Below, piece after piece: positions 22,149 through 34,218 of a DNA stretch of 64,000 bases. Under the pieces are notes generated by a model. It was given only the letters and a program-made list of their open reading frames with translations, was not told the DNA's origin and searched no databases. Numbering within the stretch: position 1 is the first letter of the stretch; every line of letters begins with the position of its first letter. A program made the position numbers and the translations under genes. Source of the DNA: Vitellaria paradoxa (Eukaryota > Streptophyta > Magnoliopsida > Ericales > Sapotaceae); contig CM034240.1 in assembly GCA_019916065.1 (NCBI GenBank), forward strand, positions 17,531,894-17,595,893. Reading direction: 5' to 3'.

Positions 22149-23943
22149 TGTCACGCCCCGGGTTTCTCAACCCAAGTATGTGAACAAAAGAATACACATT
22201 ACACTATTTAATAATTTTCCCTATCCTACACCAGAGTCGTGTACACATTTTATGGAGCAATAAAAATAAAACTAAATAAAACTAAACTTTAAATTTAAAT
22301 AAATGCCTTAGTCAAAGTCAACCAGGCATTAAGCTCTAAAAATTAAGCCCAAATATTCTCTCAAAACTAGATAAAATAATTAATAATAACCTCACGAACA
22401 GAGGCTTATTACAATTCACTAAAAATAATTTAATGTAATTAAATAAAAGTAAATAAATAAATTCCTAATTTCCATGGTGAGTAGGTCCTGCACGTGACTC
22501 AAATTCATTACCTGCATCACAAGCTGTAAGGGAATGAGCACTAATACCACGTATGCTCAGAACCCTAGTAATAATAATATAAATGCAGTATGCCCTAACA
22601 TGCTACTAAGTGAAACCATTATGCACAAGTAGCAATTTCAAACAAGAACTTAAATTTATCTATTTATCTCTTTTCGTTACCATTAACCCTGCTTTAGCAC
22701 CACATAACACATAAAAGAAAATCAATTTAATTTCAAGGTACTGCTGCTTGTTTGTCTCGTAGAAACAAGACCCAACCAATATACATCATTCATTGATGTC
22801 TACTTGGTTGTCCCGTAGAAACAGGACTCAACCAATATACACCATCCTTCGGTGTCTGCTTTCTAGGCCGAAGCTTTAGGAATATAATATGTCACCCTTA
22901 GGCATCTGCATCGTTCGTAGGTTATTAGCCTACTGGACTCGATTACCACCCCCGCGCGGGTTTCGGGACTCTCAACCCTTGGGTACGTATGCCCGATATT
23001 TTCAGTATCTCTCAACCCAAGCAAAATATAATATTAAATTTTATTTTAATATCTACATTAAATAAATTCTTTTAAATGAAAATTTAATAGATCTTATTAA
23101 CCCTTAATTCACTAGTACATTAAATAACACAAAATTTCTAAACAATTAAATAAACAAAATAATCTAACAAATGTGTTATTTAATCACACTAACAGAATTT
23201 AAAAAAAAACAAATAAAAATAAATAATCGATTCATCAAACACTTTAAGTCACCTTCTGGATGAATTGGTCACTAAATGACAAATATATAAATATATATAT
23301 TAGATTTTGTCTTCTAGCCAAGAAAAAAAATCTGTGAATGGACTTGGTGCACATTTTATGTAACAACACAATTATGGCTAACATCAAATAAAACAGAACC
23401 CATAAATCTGAATCTTGTTCACGTACAACAACAATTAAGTTGATTTGACCGTGTGAGACCGGATAAATAAAAAATATTAATAATAATAAATATATATATA
23501 CACATACAACTCAATCACAGGTGCATTAAACACAAGAAAGGAACCGCCCCTTACCTGGGTTGTGTTCGGAAAATCGGAAGGAAGTCAGTCCGGCAACGGA
23601 AAGAAATCGGCAACGCAAGAAGATCAAGCCGACAACCTATGCACTTTTTTCTTTAGGGTTTTATTTTTTTATAAAATAAATACAACTTTGTGTATTTATA
23701 GTAGAAAAGTTTTAAACCTAACCAACTAATTAATTTCCTACTCCCCATAGGTTTAGGAAAATTACACTTTTTCCTAAAAAATAAAATTTTTTTCAAATAT
23801 ACCCCAAAAATTAATCTTTTTAAGTACAACTTAAAATTAAGTACCAAAAATTATAAATTATTAAATTTAATAATGAAATAAACTCGCTGAATAAATAAAT
23901 ATATATAATATAACTAAATTAAATGAAAATTCGGGTCATTACA
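22149..23943 (-). repeat. 5' LTR of the minus-strand Ty3/gypsy element
   Basis: 1795 bp, TG...CA ends, matching 15410-17229. It holds the element promoter. On the minus strand CTATAAATAC (rc of 23692-23701) is a good TATA box, and the transcribed R region would lie at lower coordinates. Confidence 0.95.
23692..23701 (-). promoter_or_regulatory. TATA box of the LTR promoter
   Basis: CTATAAATAC on the minus strand, conserved in the other LTR near 16977-16986. It is about 1.5 kb ahead of the internal region, as expected for an LTR promoter. Confidence 0.55.
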
Positions 23944-23948
23944 TATTA

Positions 23949-25709
23949 AATCAAACTCAGCGAGAAATCACATAAAAAAAATACTCAAAATTTTCATTTT
24001 ATGAAAATCCAATTGAAGGCAATTTGAGAGTCCCAACAATAAATTTTAAGTTTTAGAATTTTTTTGCATATAAAAAAAATTCAACTTATTACATGGATTA
24101 TTTTTAATATGATTCAAAACATGTTCGTAAAAATCATATAAACTTCACCAATCATACTTCAAAACACGGATTAATTAAAAATTCTTAATCAAACCATGAA
24201 TTTTTATATATATATATATATAAACAAATATATTGATAAGAAGAATGTAACTATAACAAAATACAATGTACTTCCTTCTATAACCTTCTCAAGCATATGT
24301 CATGGATTGATATATAAGATGCTAAAAAATATATATATACTCAGCCCTAATCATGCACCCATGACGAAATTTAAATTTTGTAGTTGTTTGACCTCCTCTC
24401 CAACATCATTTACTTTTGCCACACAAAACAACCAATAAGCCTTGTCTCATCTCTCACCAATATAATTTCACCTTCTCTCTAACCAATAAAATAAATCATA
24501 GCCAAATCATAGTATAAAGATATAAACATGCTCCCACATTATACTAACATAATACATATATTTAATTACTAACATATAAAAATTTAAATGGATAAAATAA
24601 ATAAAAAAAAGAATTTGGATTTAAATATAGTAAACACAAAAGACCAAAATTTCAAGGTCTTTATACAAACATAATGTTAAGGATGTCTGTAAATCGTTGA
24701 CAGACAAGTAAGGTAATATAACAATGTAAAAAAAAAAAAAGAAAAAGAAAAAAGATTAAAATTAGTAAACTTAAATTATGTTATACCATACTATTTTATC
24801 ATAAGCTAAATTTATTTATGTGTTTCAGTAGACTAAATCTAAAAAGTGAAATAATTTTCATCAAAACCCTTATCTAACAATAAATGTTTCATTGATAGAA
24901 TATCCTGAAAAATTACAGGAAATAAAAAAAATGGATTATACTAAAGATAGCTACTACTGAAATTATTGAATAGGTAAATTAGAAAGAATCTCCACATTAA
25001 AATAGTAATTTTTAAAAATAATTTTAGTTTAATAAAATATTTAAATAAAATAATTTATTTTGATATATACGATGCAACAAAATAGTTAAAATGTTAAAAT
25101 TGATAAAATATTTATAAAAGAAAAATGTTAGTGAAAACATAATCTTTTATATATATATTTATTGTTTAAGATTTTAATTTTTAGACTGAGTTTAGGAAGT
25201 AAAACAATTTTTTTTTTGGTAAGGAAAAAAAGGTAATTTTTTAATAGTTAGCTTTTTAATTTTTGGTCAATTTGACATTTTTACATTTTATGATTTAAAA
25301 GAAGTTAAAAATATAAAAGGGTAGGCATGGTTATTTTAGAAAAAAAGTAAAAAAAACTAGGATAGCATTTGATTTATAGTTCTATTTTTTGTTTTCTACT
25401 TTCTTTTTTTTTTGTTTTGAGTTTCATATTTTAAAAATACTGAAAATGCATTTGGTTTAACATTTTTAATTTTTTGTATTTTGAGATTTTCTTTATTTTA
25501 GATTAAAAATATTTAAAACAACTTTTAGTCATTTTGCATTTTATGTGTAAACTCATTTTCTATTTTCTTAAATAGATTTTGAAAACATGAGTGATTAAAT
25601 GTATTTTGAGTTATTTTCCTTATTTTAAAAAATACAAAATGAAAAATAAGCTCAAAACAGATATACTAAATGGTCTGGGTAGCTAGTTATGGTTCTCAAA
25701 CAACACTTA
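23949..25709. other. Intergenic, very AT-rich
   Basis: No gene is seen. The first part should be the rest of the split older LTR but cannot be recognised. There are short AT microsatellites near 24208-24222 and many A- or T-runs. Confidence 0.5.
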
Positions 25710-25826
25710 GGGTGTGCCTGGATGCCAAATTTTTATGGGCTTTGACGTGTTTTTAAAGTATGGGTTTTGAGGTGTTCACCATAAAAAACATGCTTGAGAG
25801 TTTTTAAGTGATGAGTTTTAGGGTGT

Positions 25827-26915
25827 CACTACAAGAAATGAGAGCTACAGTGACAAGTTTTTTGTGACAATAAAAAATAATGTCATAAATATATGGCATT
25901 TAATGACAACATTTTTTTGTTGTCATTGAAAATATATTTTAAGATTGTTTTTGTGACAAGTAATATAAATTGTCACTAAAACGTTAATATTTAGTGACAA
26001 AAATACTTTATTGTCACTGAAATATTAATATTCAATGACAAAGTTATTTTATTGTCAATAAATTTTGACACTAAAAGTTATAAAAAAATTGACGCCAAAA
26101 AATTTACTCTTTTGGTGGAATTAAAATTTTTTTATTGTGACAAAATTTATTTTTCATCACTGAAAATATTTAGTGACAAATTTTATTGTCACACTACAAC
26201 AAAAAATTATAAAAAAATTTAAAATAATTAAATAAAAATAATAAAATTTTTAAAACTTTTTCCGACCAATTGGTTGCTAAAAGTGAACTTTTCCCGACCA
26301 ATTGGTCAGCAAAAGTGATACATTTTGTTTATATATATATAAATATGTAAAATATATATACAAATGAAAGCTTGACCTAGTGGCCAAACACATTAGCTTT
26401 CAAAGAGATGGCATGAGTTCGAGTCTCACCAACAACAACAACAACAACAAAAATCTTAAAAATATAGAGCCGACACGTGGTCTAATAATAGGCTAACATG
26501 TGGCCCAATCATAAATCAACACGTGGCACAACACAAGGTGCCATGTTGCATGATGATATGTCAGCAAATAATGCCACGTGGCACCACATTAAAATTTTTA
26601 TTTTGGAAAAATAGAAAAAAATTATGGTGACAACTTTATAGGATTTTGTGACAAGATTTTATGTTACCTAATAGATTAATTAGTGACAGGTTTAGTTGTC
26701 ACAAAAAAGTAATTCTTTTGTGACAACATGCACTTGTCACTGAAAGTTAAGTTTTAGTGACAATGACAAATTGTCGTCACATTAGGTTTTAGTAACGGGA
26801 CTATAAGCGACAACGTTCAGTCGTCACTGATATCGTCACTAAAAAGTTTTTGTGACAAAGGCCAAACTTTCAGTGACAACTTGTGTTGTCACTGTAAACA
26901 CATTTTCTTGTAGTG
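25827..26915. mobile_element. Non-autonomous CACTA (En/Spm) element
   Basis: It starts CACTACAAGAAAT and ends ATTTTCTTGTAGTG, an inverted repeat of the CACTA type, flanked on both sides by the 3-bp duplication TGT (25824-25826, 26916-26918). Sub-terminal regions are packed with AGTGACAA/TTGTCACT motifs in both orientations, which in this superfamily are transposase-binding repeats. There is no transposase ORF in its 1089 bp. A second CACTA-like terminus (CACTACAACAAAAAATT) is at 26193, so part of another CACTA end may be inside it. Confidence 0.9.
26368..26450 (+). repeat. tRNA-like, SINE-type segment inside the CACTA element
   Basis: AGCTTGACCTAGTGGCCAA resembles a Pol III A box and GAGTTCGAGTCTC a B box, about 50 bases apart, followed by a (CAA)n tract at 26430-26450. 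This is the plan of a tRNA-derived SINE head. No flanking duplication was found, so it may be a captured piece. Confidence 0.45.
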
Positions 26916-27787
26916 TGTCTTTGTGGGTTTGTTGAACACCTCAAAACCCATGAGTAAGTGTTTTGTTTTTATTTTTCAAACATTTTGACTTGGGAGGTTT
27001 TCATGATTTTATAAAATTTTGGACAGTAATACTCTCATTAAAATATCAAAATCTAAACAAAACATTTCTTAATAAAACTCTATTAATATAAAACATTTCA
27101 TATTAATTTGATCTAATAAATAAATTTAATTTAATTATATTTATTTAATTAAATTAAATTAAATTATATTTATTTAATTAAAATTAATTTAGTTAATTAT
27201 ATTTATTTTATTAATTATTAAATTAATTGATTTTATTATTTTGATTATATTATTTATTAAAAATAACTTAATTCAAAAAATAAACTATACTAATTAATTT
27301 AATTATATTATTTATTAAAATTAATTTTAATTAAATATATTTTATATTAATTTAACTAATTAAATTACATTAGTAATTAATTATTAAAAATAATTTTTAT
27401 TTAATAAAATTTTTGAATAAAATAATTTATTTTATTATGATGCAACAAAAATATAATATAGATATGACATATTTAGATTATTATTTTTGGATTTTATTTT
27501 CACAATACTTTTTTATGTTACTTTAATATATATTTCATAATATATTATTTTATATGTGCAATGCGGTAATTAGTACTTAACGAATAAATAAGAGTATATG
27601 CGTCATTATATACATTAATAAACACAAACCCACTTAAAAATAAACTTCCAATGACAGATTCATTATTTTTAAACTCGTGTCTCTAAATATTTCAGAGCTC
27701 ATATTAACTCACACAATCTAAACACCTTAAAACTTATACTTTAAAAACACATCGGAATCCATAATTTAACTCATCCAAGCACACCCC

Positions 27788-29047
27788 TAATTTTTAAGAT
27801 GCTATAATTTATAAGCATAATAAAAAAAACACAAATAAAACAATAAAATAATCATTCTTTTGTGGCAACGTTTGAAGTTAAAAGTGATTTGGGCGAAAGC
27901 GACTCTTTCTTATAAACCCTCAAAAGCTGAACAGCTGTGCTACGCTTACACATAGCTTTTTACACCGTGAGTTTCACCCCAATAAAACGATATCGTTTTC
28001 TTCTAGAGAAAAAAAAAAGGTTCCAAATCAGGCGCAACCCGACGCTCACCCAAATTAATTCCCGCACTCAAATGACCCGAATCGACATCGTTTTGTCTCA
28101 GTTTCAGCCAACGTTGTTTTTTTCCATACATTTTCTGCCGAGAGGATTTTTGAAGTGTAGAGATTTCTTCAAGCAACAAACACCCAGGTTCAACGTCATT
28201 TGGAGAAGGATCGACCAGCTTTGACCAGTTTCGCCAGCTTTATCCCGACCACCGCTAGAGCCGTGTCGTACTGCAACCACCCCACCACCAATGTATTTAG
28301 CTTCTCTGAACTTTTTCAAACTAATTTTTTTTATCAAGTAAAAAACAAAATCAAACAGAAATGTTCAGAGTTGGAATTATGCGTTGATCAATGGGCCCTG
28401 GCTCGCCCAAACATTGAAAAAAAATTATATATAGAGCAAAAATATATTTATAAATATTTTATTTTAAAAATGGCACCCCCAGCTCTTTTACATTGAGTCA
28501 TAATTTTTGAGTTAGACCATTTATAAACTACAAGATGTATATTCTTTTATATTGAGCCATAATTGAAGTTATCTTTTGGTCATTTCAATTTAATAGGTGC
28601 TATTTTGAAATGTGTTTGAATGATGAATTCTCATAATTGTTTTATTTACGAATGATTACATCTTCAATTTTTGATTTATATTATGCGTTGAAGATCAAAT
28701 AGACTATTTAATTTTGATATCGTATTTTTTAGATTAGGAAAAAATATTAATATTTATTAAGAATTAGCTCCCCATCAACTAAATTCCTGGTTCCATCCCC
28801 GATCCTAATAATATATGCATATACAAGAAGACAAAGAAATAAGGAAAGATTACAACAAAGTTGACTCACAACTAGTTGGATTTTTGTGTTTGATGAAAAA
28901 TGATTGGCAATATTAGATGCAGCTAATAGTTTGTCGTCCCTAAGGTTTAAAGTAATAAGATTTGTTTTAATGAATATGATGATTAATGATATAAAAAATT
29001 AGGTTATCGGTCGTTCTAACCTTGTTTCCTTTGTTTCTTAATGGTAG
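27788..29047. other. Intergenic; GC-richer exon-like stretch at 27900-28340
   Basis: Mostly AT-rich. The stretch 27900-28340 has more balanced base use and short open frames on both strands, as a 5' leader or first exon might. No protein family was recognised. It could be the old promoter and leader of the FAR1-related pseudogene that follows. Confidence 0.35.
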
Positions 29048-30239
29048 ATGATGTTGCCGGAGTCTGTTCCATCAACAATGCCTCCAAACATAGAGTGTGA
29101 AGAAAAAGAACAGGTATGGAGTGGCGAGAGTGAAAGCAAGCAAGAGGTACATAGTTGTCCTTCAAACAAAGTGTGTGAAGACATAGATACTACTCAGTGT
29201 GAGGAAGAGGAAACTGACAATTATGAAGATAAAGTAGAAAAATCGAAGGAAGGAATAACATTCGACACATTGGCGGATGCTTATCTTTATTACTCTAGAT
29301 ATGCTAAACAATAAGGGTTTGTTATTAATAAAAGAACATTGAGAAAGGGAAAAGATGGAAAGTTACAATGCCTTGCACTTTCATGCACTCGTGATGGAAC
29401 GGCAGAGGTGAATACAAGCAACCCGGTCAAACCATGACCACAGTCAAGAATTGGTTGTCTAGCTCGCATTACTATTGTTATGAACCCAGAGGGAAAGTGG
29501 AGGTTTAACTTGGTTACTTTGGAGCACAATCATGAACAAAGTTCATCAAAGGTAAGGTTTTTTAAGAGCAACAGGGTACTTAATGAAAAAGTGAAAAGAA
29601 TGCTTGAATTAAATGATAGAGCTGGGATTTGAGCACATAAGACTTATAATGCACTTTGTATTGAGGCTGGTGGACTTGATAAGCTTCCATTTCTTAAGAA
29701 GGATTATAGAAATTATTTGGATAAACAACAACGTTTACGACTCGTGGAAGGAGATGCTGAAGTAATGCATCGTTATTTCTTGATAATGAAAGGTGACAAT
29801 TCTGAGTTCTTTTTTGCCATGGATGTAGATGATGATTGTCGACTAAAGAATGTACTCTGGGTTGATGCAAGGAGCAGGGCAGCTTGTAAGGAGTTTGGTG
29901 ATGTCGTAACATTTGACATTAGCGCTTATACGAATGCAAAGTTTAAGGAGTTTCACAAACAACTTGTTGGGAAAATTAATTGTTTATGTTCAAAGATAAA
30001 AGCAGGTGACATTGAGTCCGTATTTGAGGTAAAAGAGTGGGTTACATTTGGAGAAGGAGAAGAGAAATTTAAGAAACAAGTAATAGTGTGTATTACTTGA
30101 TGTGTCATTTTATGTTGATTTTAATGCTAAAGCCAATGAAACACGTTGTAATTGTCGATTATTTGAATTCAGAGGAATAGTGTGTACACATCAACTGATG
30201 GCATGGCATGAAATGGGAGTTGACTTCATGAGCTTGTAA
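29048..30239 (+). pseudogene. FAR1-related (FRS) gene, broken and internally deleted
   Basis: The acidic N-terminus and the FAR1 DNA-binding domain (ITFDTLADAYLYYSRYAKQ, GKWRFNLVTLEHNHE) are followed by MHRYFLIMKGDNSEFFFAMDVDDD and the start of the MULE transposase domain (EFGDVVTFD). It then jumps in frame to ISAYTNAKFKEFHKQLVG, which belongs after the transposase domain. A SWIM zinc finger with CNCRLFEFRGIVCTH lies near 30150-30195 in another frame. Stops occur at 29312, 29435 and 29630. Intact relatives are transposase-derived transcription factors such as FAR1/FHY3. About 180 residues of the transposase core are missing, judged from family knowledge. Confidence 0.85.
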
Positions 30240-31696
30240 TGATCTGTTTTTGATGCTCTGTGATAATAGGTTGTTTGATTTTTGGGATAATTTTGATACA
30301 TTGGGTTGTTTTCAACATGCTAGATCTTTCTTTTTTTTGACCAAGATTATTGCTTTTCCTTATGTTTCACGTAAATTTGTTTTCTTTCTGTGTGATATCT
30401 GTAGATTGATGTGTGACCGTTGTTAGCATAACATAAAATTTACATTAGATTCACTTCTTTTCATAGAAGGGGTTACTCGTGATATTTATTTTTACGAGTA
30501 TTGTGATTTTGAATCTTGTAGTGGTAAAAGATAAGCCCCTTTATGTTTCTTGCATGGGTTTGTTAGATTGTAGATTTTTTTTAGGGCACACATGTTGTGG
30601 ACCTTCTCTAAATAAATCACAACTATGAAAAGCCATTTTGAAGGGGTTAGTTGGGTTCTATACCAGATGAGGTGCTAGGTTTTCCTGAACTTGAAGGACA
30701 TCTGTTAGTCATAATAAAATTAGAAATTATCGGGGGAAAAATTGAATCAATAATAGTAAAAATTTTATTGTGATGCACTGACAATATTATATACATCATT
30801 ATTTATTCATTCTTTGACTGATTGATTTATTTATATTTATATATATATTTATATATTTTTTTTGCACAAGGTACACTGAAACATGATAACACTTCGAAAA
30901 AAAGATTTATGACATGTTTAGGGGTGAAGCCAGGATTTTGAGTCGAGGGGGGCAAGATTATAACTGATATTATAAGTTAGATTGGTCGCACAAAATTTTA
31001 CAGCATGAGAGCCACTTTTCGTTGACATTTTCTTAGGTTTTTTTTTTTTTTTTCTTTTTGACTTTTCCATTTTTTGTTTGATTGGTTTGTGAATATTTCC
31101 ATCATAACAGGTGCTTCAATGGATGGTGTATTAACCTGTAGTCACACTACAAGACTGGCAAGGAGGCATACCAGAAGGCTACTGAAATTACCAATCACCA
31201 AGATCCAAGGCTTGAGAAGGTGGCAAATCATGTTCCTCAACATGAAGCAAGGTTGTCTTTGTCGACTAAAAAATTTTTAGCTGTGAAGGATCACTGTCAT
31301 TAACGTAATTTTTTGATAGCTTAACAATGTTTTCATTGTTTCTGACAGCCAAAAGAGGGAGAGGGGACAAATTGTCCCAATTCACCCATTGCAAATTAAT
31401 AAATTTAGCATCTATGGTAGCAAATTAATAAATTTAGCATGCAGAATTGGCAATTAAGCAACTCATTATACGCTACCTTCGCTTCGTAGTTATATTCATA
31501 ATTTTCTTTCCATACCATTCCCAGAAATCCAAACTCTAACAACCTTAACCCAGCTTAGACCAAGAAATTGCTACATTATTTACTCCTAGAATAAGTAATT
31601 ATCGACCTAAAGATTTCAATTTCATTCAAAATACCATCAACACAGAGGCTAAAAAGAGGAATAATGGAAATGGACTGGAGCACTATTAGCCCTAAC
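30240..31696. other. Intergenic with an unidentified exon-like fragment
   Basis: Mostly AT-rich with T-runs. At 31112-31302, after a good acceptor (CATAACAG), there is exon-like sequence; one frame reads YKTGKEAYQKATEITNHQDP and continues to KKFLAVKDHCH with one internal stop. I do not recognise the family. Confidence 0.3.
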
Positions 31697-31959
31697 CTAA
31701 TTTCGAGGGCACAGCTGTAGCATTCAGTGACTTCGGTGTAATCGCACTCCTTGAAGGCCTTCAATCCTCACTCCATTAACTCTTGCTCATATGCTAACGA
31801 TTTCTCGCGGTCCCCATCGGAAGTAATGGAAGAACCTTTGACATTGCCGCTATTGCACCTTGAGGTGTTTGATTCGATGGTGGCTTCAATCGAAGCGAGT
31901 TTAGCATTTGAGTTTCGAATTTCTGATTTCGTAGCTTCGTCAGCCATTTTTGAATTCAA
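31697..31959 (-). pseudogene. NASP-like histone chaperone, first exon only
   Basis: Read on the minus strand, MADEATKSEIRN is followed by DREKSLAYEQELME, a stop (TGA), then GLKAFKECDYTEVTECYSCA and LEI, ending at a donor (AG|GTTAGG). This matches the start of the plant NASP/Sim3 histone chaperone with its first TPR, as I know the family. No further exons were found towards lower coordinates, so this is an isolated exon 1 with one nonsense codon. The assignment is from memory of the family and should be taken as likely rather than certain. Confidence 0.6.
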
Positions 31960-32334
31960 TTACAATGGAAACGAAACCCTGAGCACTGGTTGCTTGATTT
32001 CTTCTCTGGACTTGAAAAACCCTCCTGGTGAAAATGAACGGAATTACGACGTGATAGAACTGGTCGAGAAACGAAGTCGAACTTGGGTTATTTGAGCACG
32101 GGGTTGATTCGGGAGATTGTCGATAGCTCCTTATCTAAAAGTTGATTTGGGAGATTGTGGATCACTCCTAAGTTTTTGTTTTAAAGATAAAACGGCATCG
32201 TTTTATGAGGGTGTAACCAATGGGCAATGGTGTAAAAAGTTGGGTGTAACCGTGTAAGTGTAGCATTTTTGAAAGCCAAAACTGAAACCCAATGAAAATC
32301 TGAGACTCAGGAACGGTCTGCTCCCAAAGCGGCC

Positions 32335-34218
32335 ATGAATCAAGCAAAGACGATTCTGTGCTCTCTCCGGCTGGCCAACTCGCTCCGATTGACTCGGCTT
32401 CTCAGAAACAACTCCCTGGATTCTTAGGTGACGACTCAGTTCTCCCAACTCTATCCATCCCTCTCTAAACAACCTCACATTTCCACGTTTCTCAGTACCC
32501 ATCAAAAACTTTTCTTCTCATCGCAACCCAGCTCGATTATTCAACTTTTATCGGACAGTGATTGGTCCAAAGAGTTGGAACACGAGTTATCAAACCTAAC
32601 ACTGACTGACGAGACTCTTGTGTACATTTTGAAGAACCTCGACAGAGACCCAAAGTAGGCTTACAAGCTCTTGAATTGGGTCTGTGAGAAAAATGGGTTT
32701 GAACCCAGTTCTGCTATTTATAGTCTAGTGCTTCGAATTTTTGCTAACAAAGAGTCAATGGAGCAGTTTTGGTCTACCATTGCGAAAATGAGAGAGCAAG
32801 GGTTTTATATTGATAAGATGACATACTTAACAATTCGAAGTGTTCTTCGGAACTCAAAGATGGCATATGATTCCACTGCTTGGACTCAGTTGTATGATAG
32901 GATGGAAAAGCAAATGAAATGAATGACGTAGTGAAGAAGGTAGTTCAATTTAGTACCCGGGTAGATTGGGGCAGTGAGGTTGAGTGAGAATTGGGAGGGA
33001 TGGAAATTTCTGTGTCTGATAATTTTGTGTTGAGGGTTTTGATGGGTCTTCGAAGATACCGTTCAAATGCTTTGAGTTTTTTCAGATGGGTTCGTGGGCG
33101 TTCGGGATATGAGCACAGTAGTGTGACTTATAATGCAATTGCTAGGGTTATTGGTCGGAGTGATTCAGTTGGGGAGTTTTGGCATGTGTCGAAGGAAATG
33201 AAGGGTTTGGATCATGAGATGGATATTGATACTTATGAAAAGATTTTGAGGCAGTTTCAGAAGAATAAGATGTTGAAGGATGCTGTTGAGCTTTATGATC
33301 TTATGATGGACGGTTCATATAAACCCTCCGTTCAGGATTGTGGTGCACTTTTGCGGACTCTTTTTTTGTGTGCTAATCCTGATATGGATTTGGTGTTTAG
33401 AGTTGTGAATAAACATGAGGCAGCGGGGAATTTACTCACGAAGACTGAGTATTACTGGATTCACAGGTGTTTAACCAGTGTAGGGAGATTTGAGGAAGCA
33501 GATAAAATTGTGGAGACAATGAAAAGTGCAGGGTATGAGCCTGATAACATCACCCATAGCCAACTGGTGTATGGACTTTGTAAAGCTAGGAGACTAGAAG
33601 AAGCCTGTAACGTGTTGGATGTGATGGAAGCAAGCGGTTGTGTTCCTGATATCAAGACTTAGACCATTCTGATACGAGGACATTGCGCAGCTAATGAGGT
33701 TGACAAAGCATTGTTATGTTTTGCAAAGATGATGGAAAAAAATGTGATGGAGATGTCGAGCTCTTGGATGTCTTGATAAATGGTTTTCTCAATCAGAATA
33801 GGATAGATGATGCAAACAAGTTGCTTATTGAGATGGTGAATAAAGCTCGTTTGAGACCTCGGACAGGCACATACAGAAATTTGGTTCAAAAGCTTTTAGA
33901 CAAACGCAAATTTGAGGATGCGATAAACCTCATTCGGCTGATGAAGAAACACGATCACCTGCGATTTCCAGAATCTTTGTACAATATATTTCTAGGTGTG
34001 GGATGGTGGAGGATGCTGGGGAATTCTTGAAGGCATTAACCGTAAAGAAATATCCATCCATTTCAGCTTATGTTCTTGTTTTTGAATCTTTCTTTCATGA
34101 AGGTAGACATTCCGAGGCTAAAGACCTGCTTTATAAGTGCATTCACCATATTCGCAAGCATGTGGCAATTTGCGGTCTCTTTGGTTCATCAACTAGTGGT
34201 AGTTCTGTTGCTGCTTGA
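32335..34218 (+). pseudogene. PPR protein gene like At3g48250 (BIR6), broken
   Basis: Joined across lesions it reads as a P-class pentatricopeptide repeat protein. It has a mitochondrial-type N-terminus from ATG 32335, then NWVCEKNGFEPSSAIYSLV, SDNFVLRVLMGLRRY, YNAIARVIGRSDSVGEFWHV, MMDGSYKPSVQDC, GYEPDNITHSQLVYGLCKAR and RGHCAANEVDKALLCFAKMM, the order I know for BIR6-type proteins. Lesions: TAG at about 32426 and 32656, TGA at about 32920 and 32985, TAG at 33660, a frameshift in the A-run near 33735, and another near 33990. No intron is apparent. The family acts in mitochondrial RNA processing; this copy cannot be translated whole. Intact relatives should exist elsewhere in the genome. Confidence 0.85.

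Larger units (their letters stand above)
15410..23943 (-). mobile_element. Full-length Ty3/gypsy chromovirus with both LTRs
   Basis: The 8.5 kb element has two LTRs (15410-17229 and 22149-23943), a primer-binding site (22134-22145), gag and pol on the minus strand, and a polypurine tract (17230-17242). The same five bases, TATTA, lie at 15405-15409 and 23944-23948, giving a clean target-site duplication. By eye the LTRs agree at roughly 94-97 percent, most differences being C/T or A/G changes, so the insertion is fairly old but younger than the LTR it split. The pol frame has nonsense codons and the element is not autonomous. Confidence 0.95.
25710..27787. mobile_element. Large inverted-repeat element hosting a CACTA element
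   Basis: The left end GGGTGTGCCTGGATG (25710) with TTTTAAAGTATGGGTTTTGAGGTGTT matches the reverse complement of the right end near 27715-27787 (GGGGTGTGCTTGGATG ... TTTTAAAGTATAAGTTTTAAGGTGTT). The terminal inverted repeats are about 80 bp and diverged. No transposase is seen and no target-site duplication is clear. A related half-copy lies near 50545-50612. The class is unknown. Confidence 0.5.

Noticed and set aside
26368..26430. Functional tRNA gene
   Set aside because: A- and B-box-like words are present but no cloverleaf with proper acceptor and anticodon arms could be folded; SINE-like instead.
31143..31160. CACTACAAG within the fragment at 31.1 kb as a CACTA end
   Set aside because: No matching inverted end, no 3-bp duplication and no AGTGACAA repeats nearby; a chance match.
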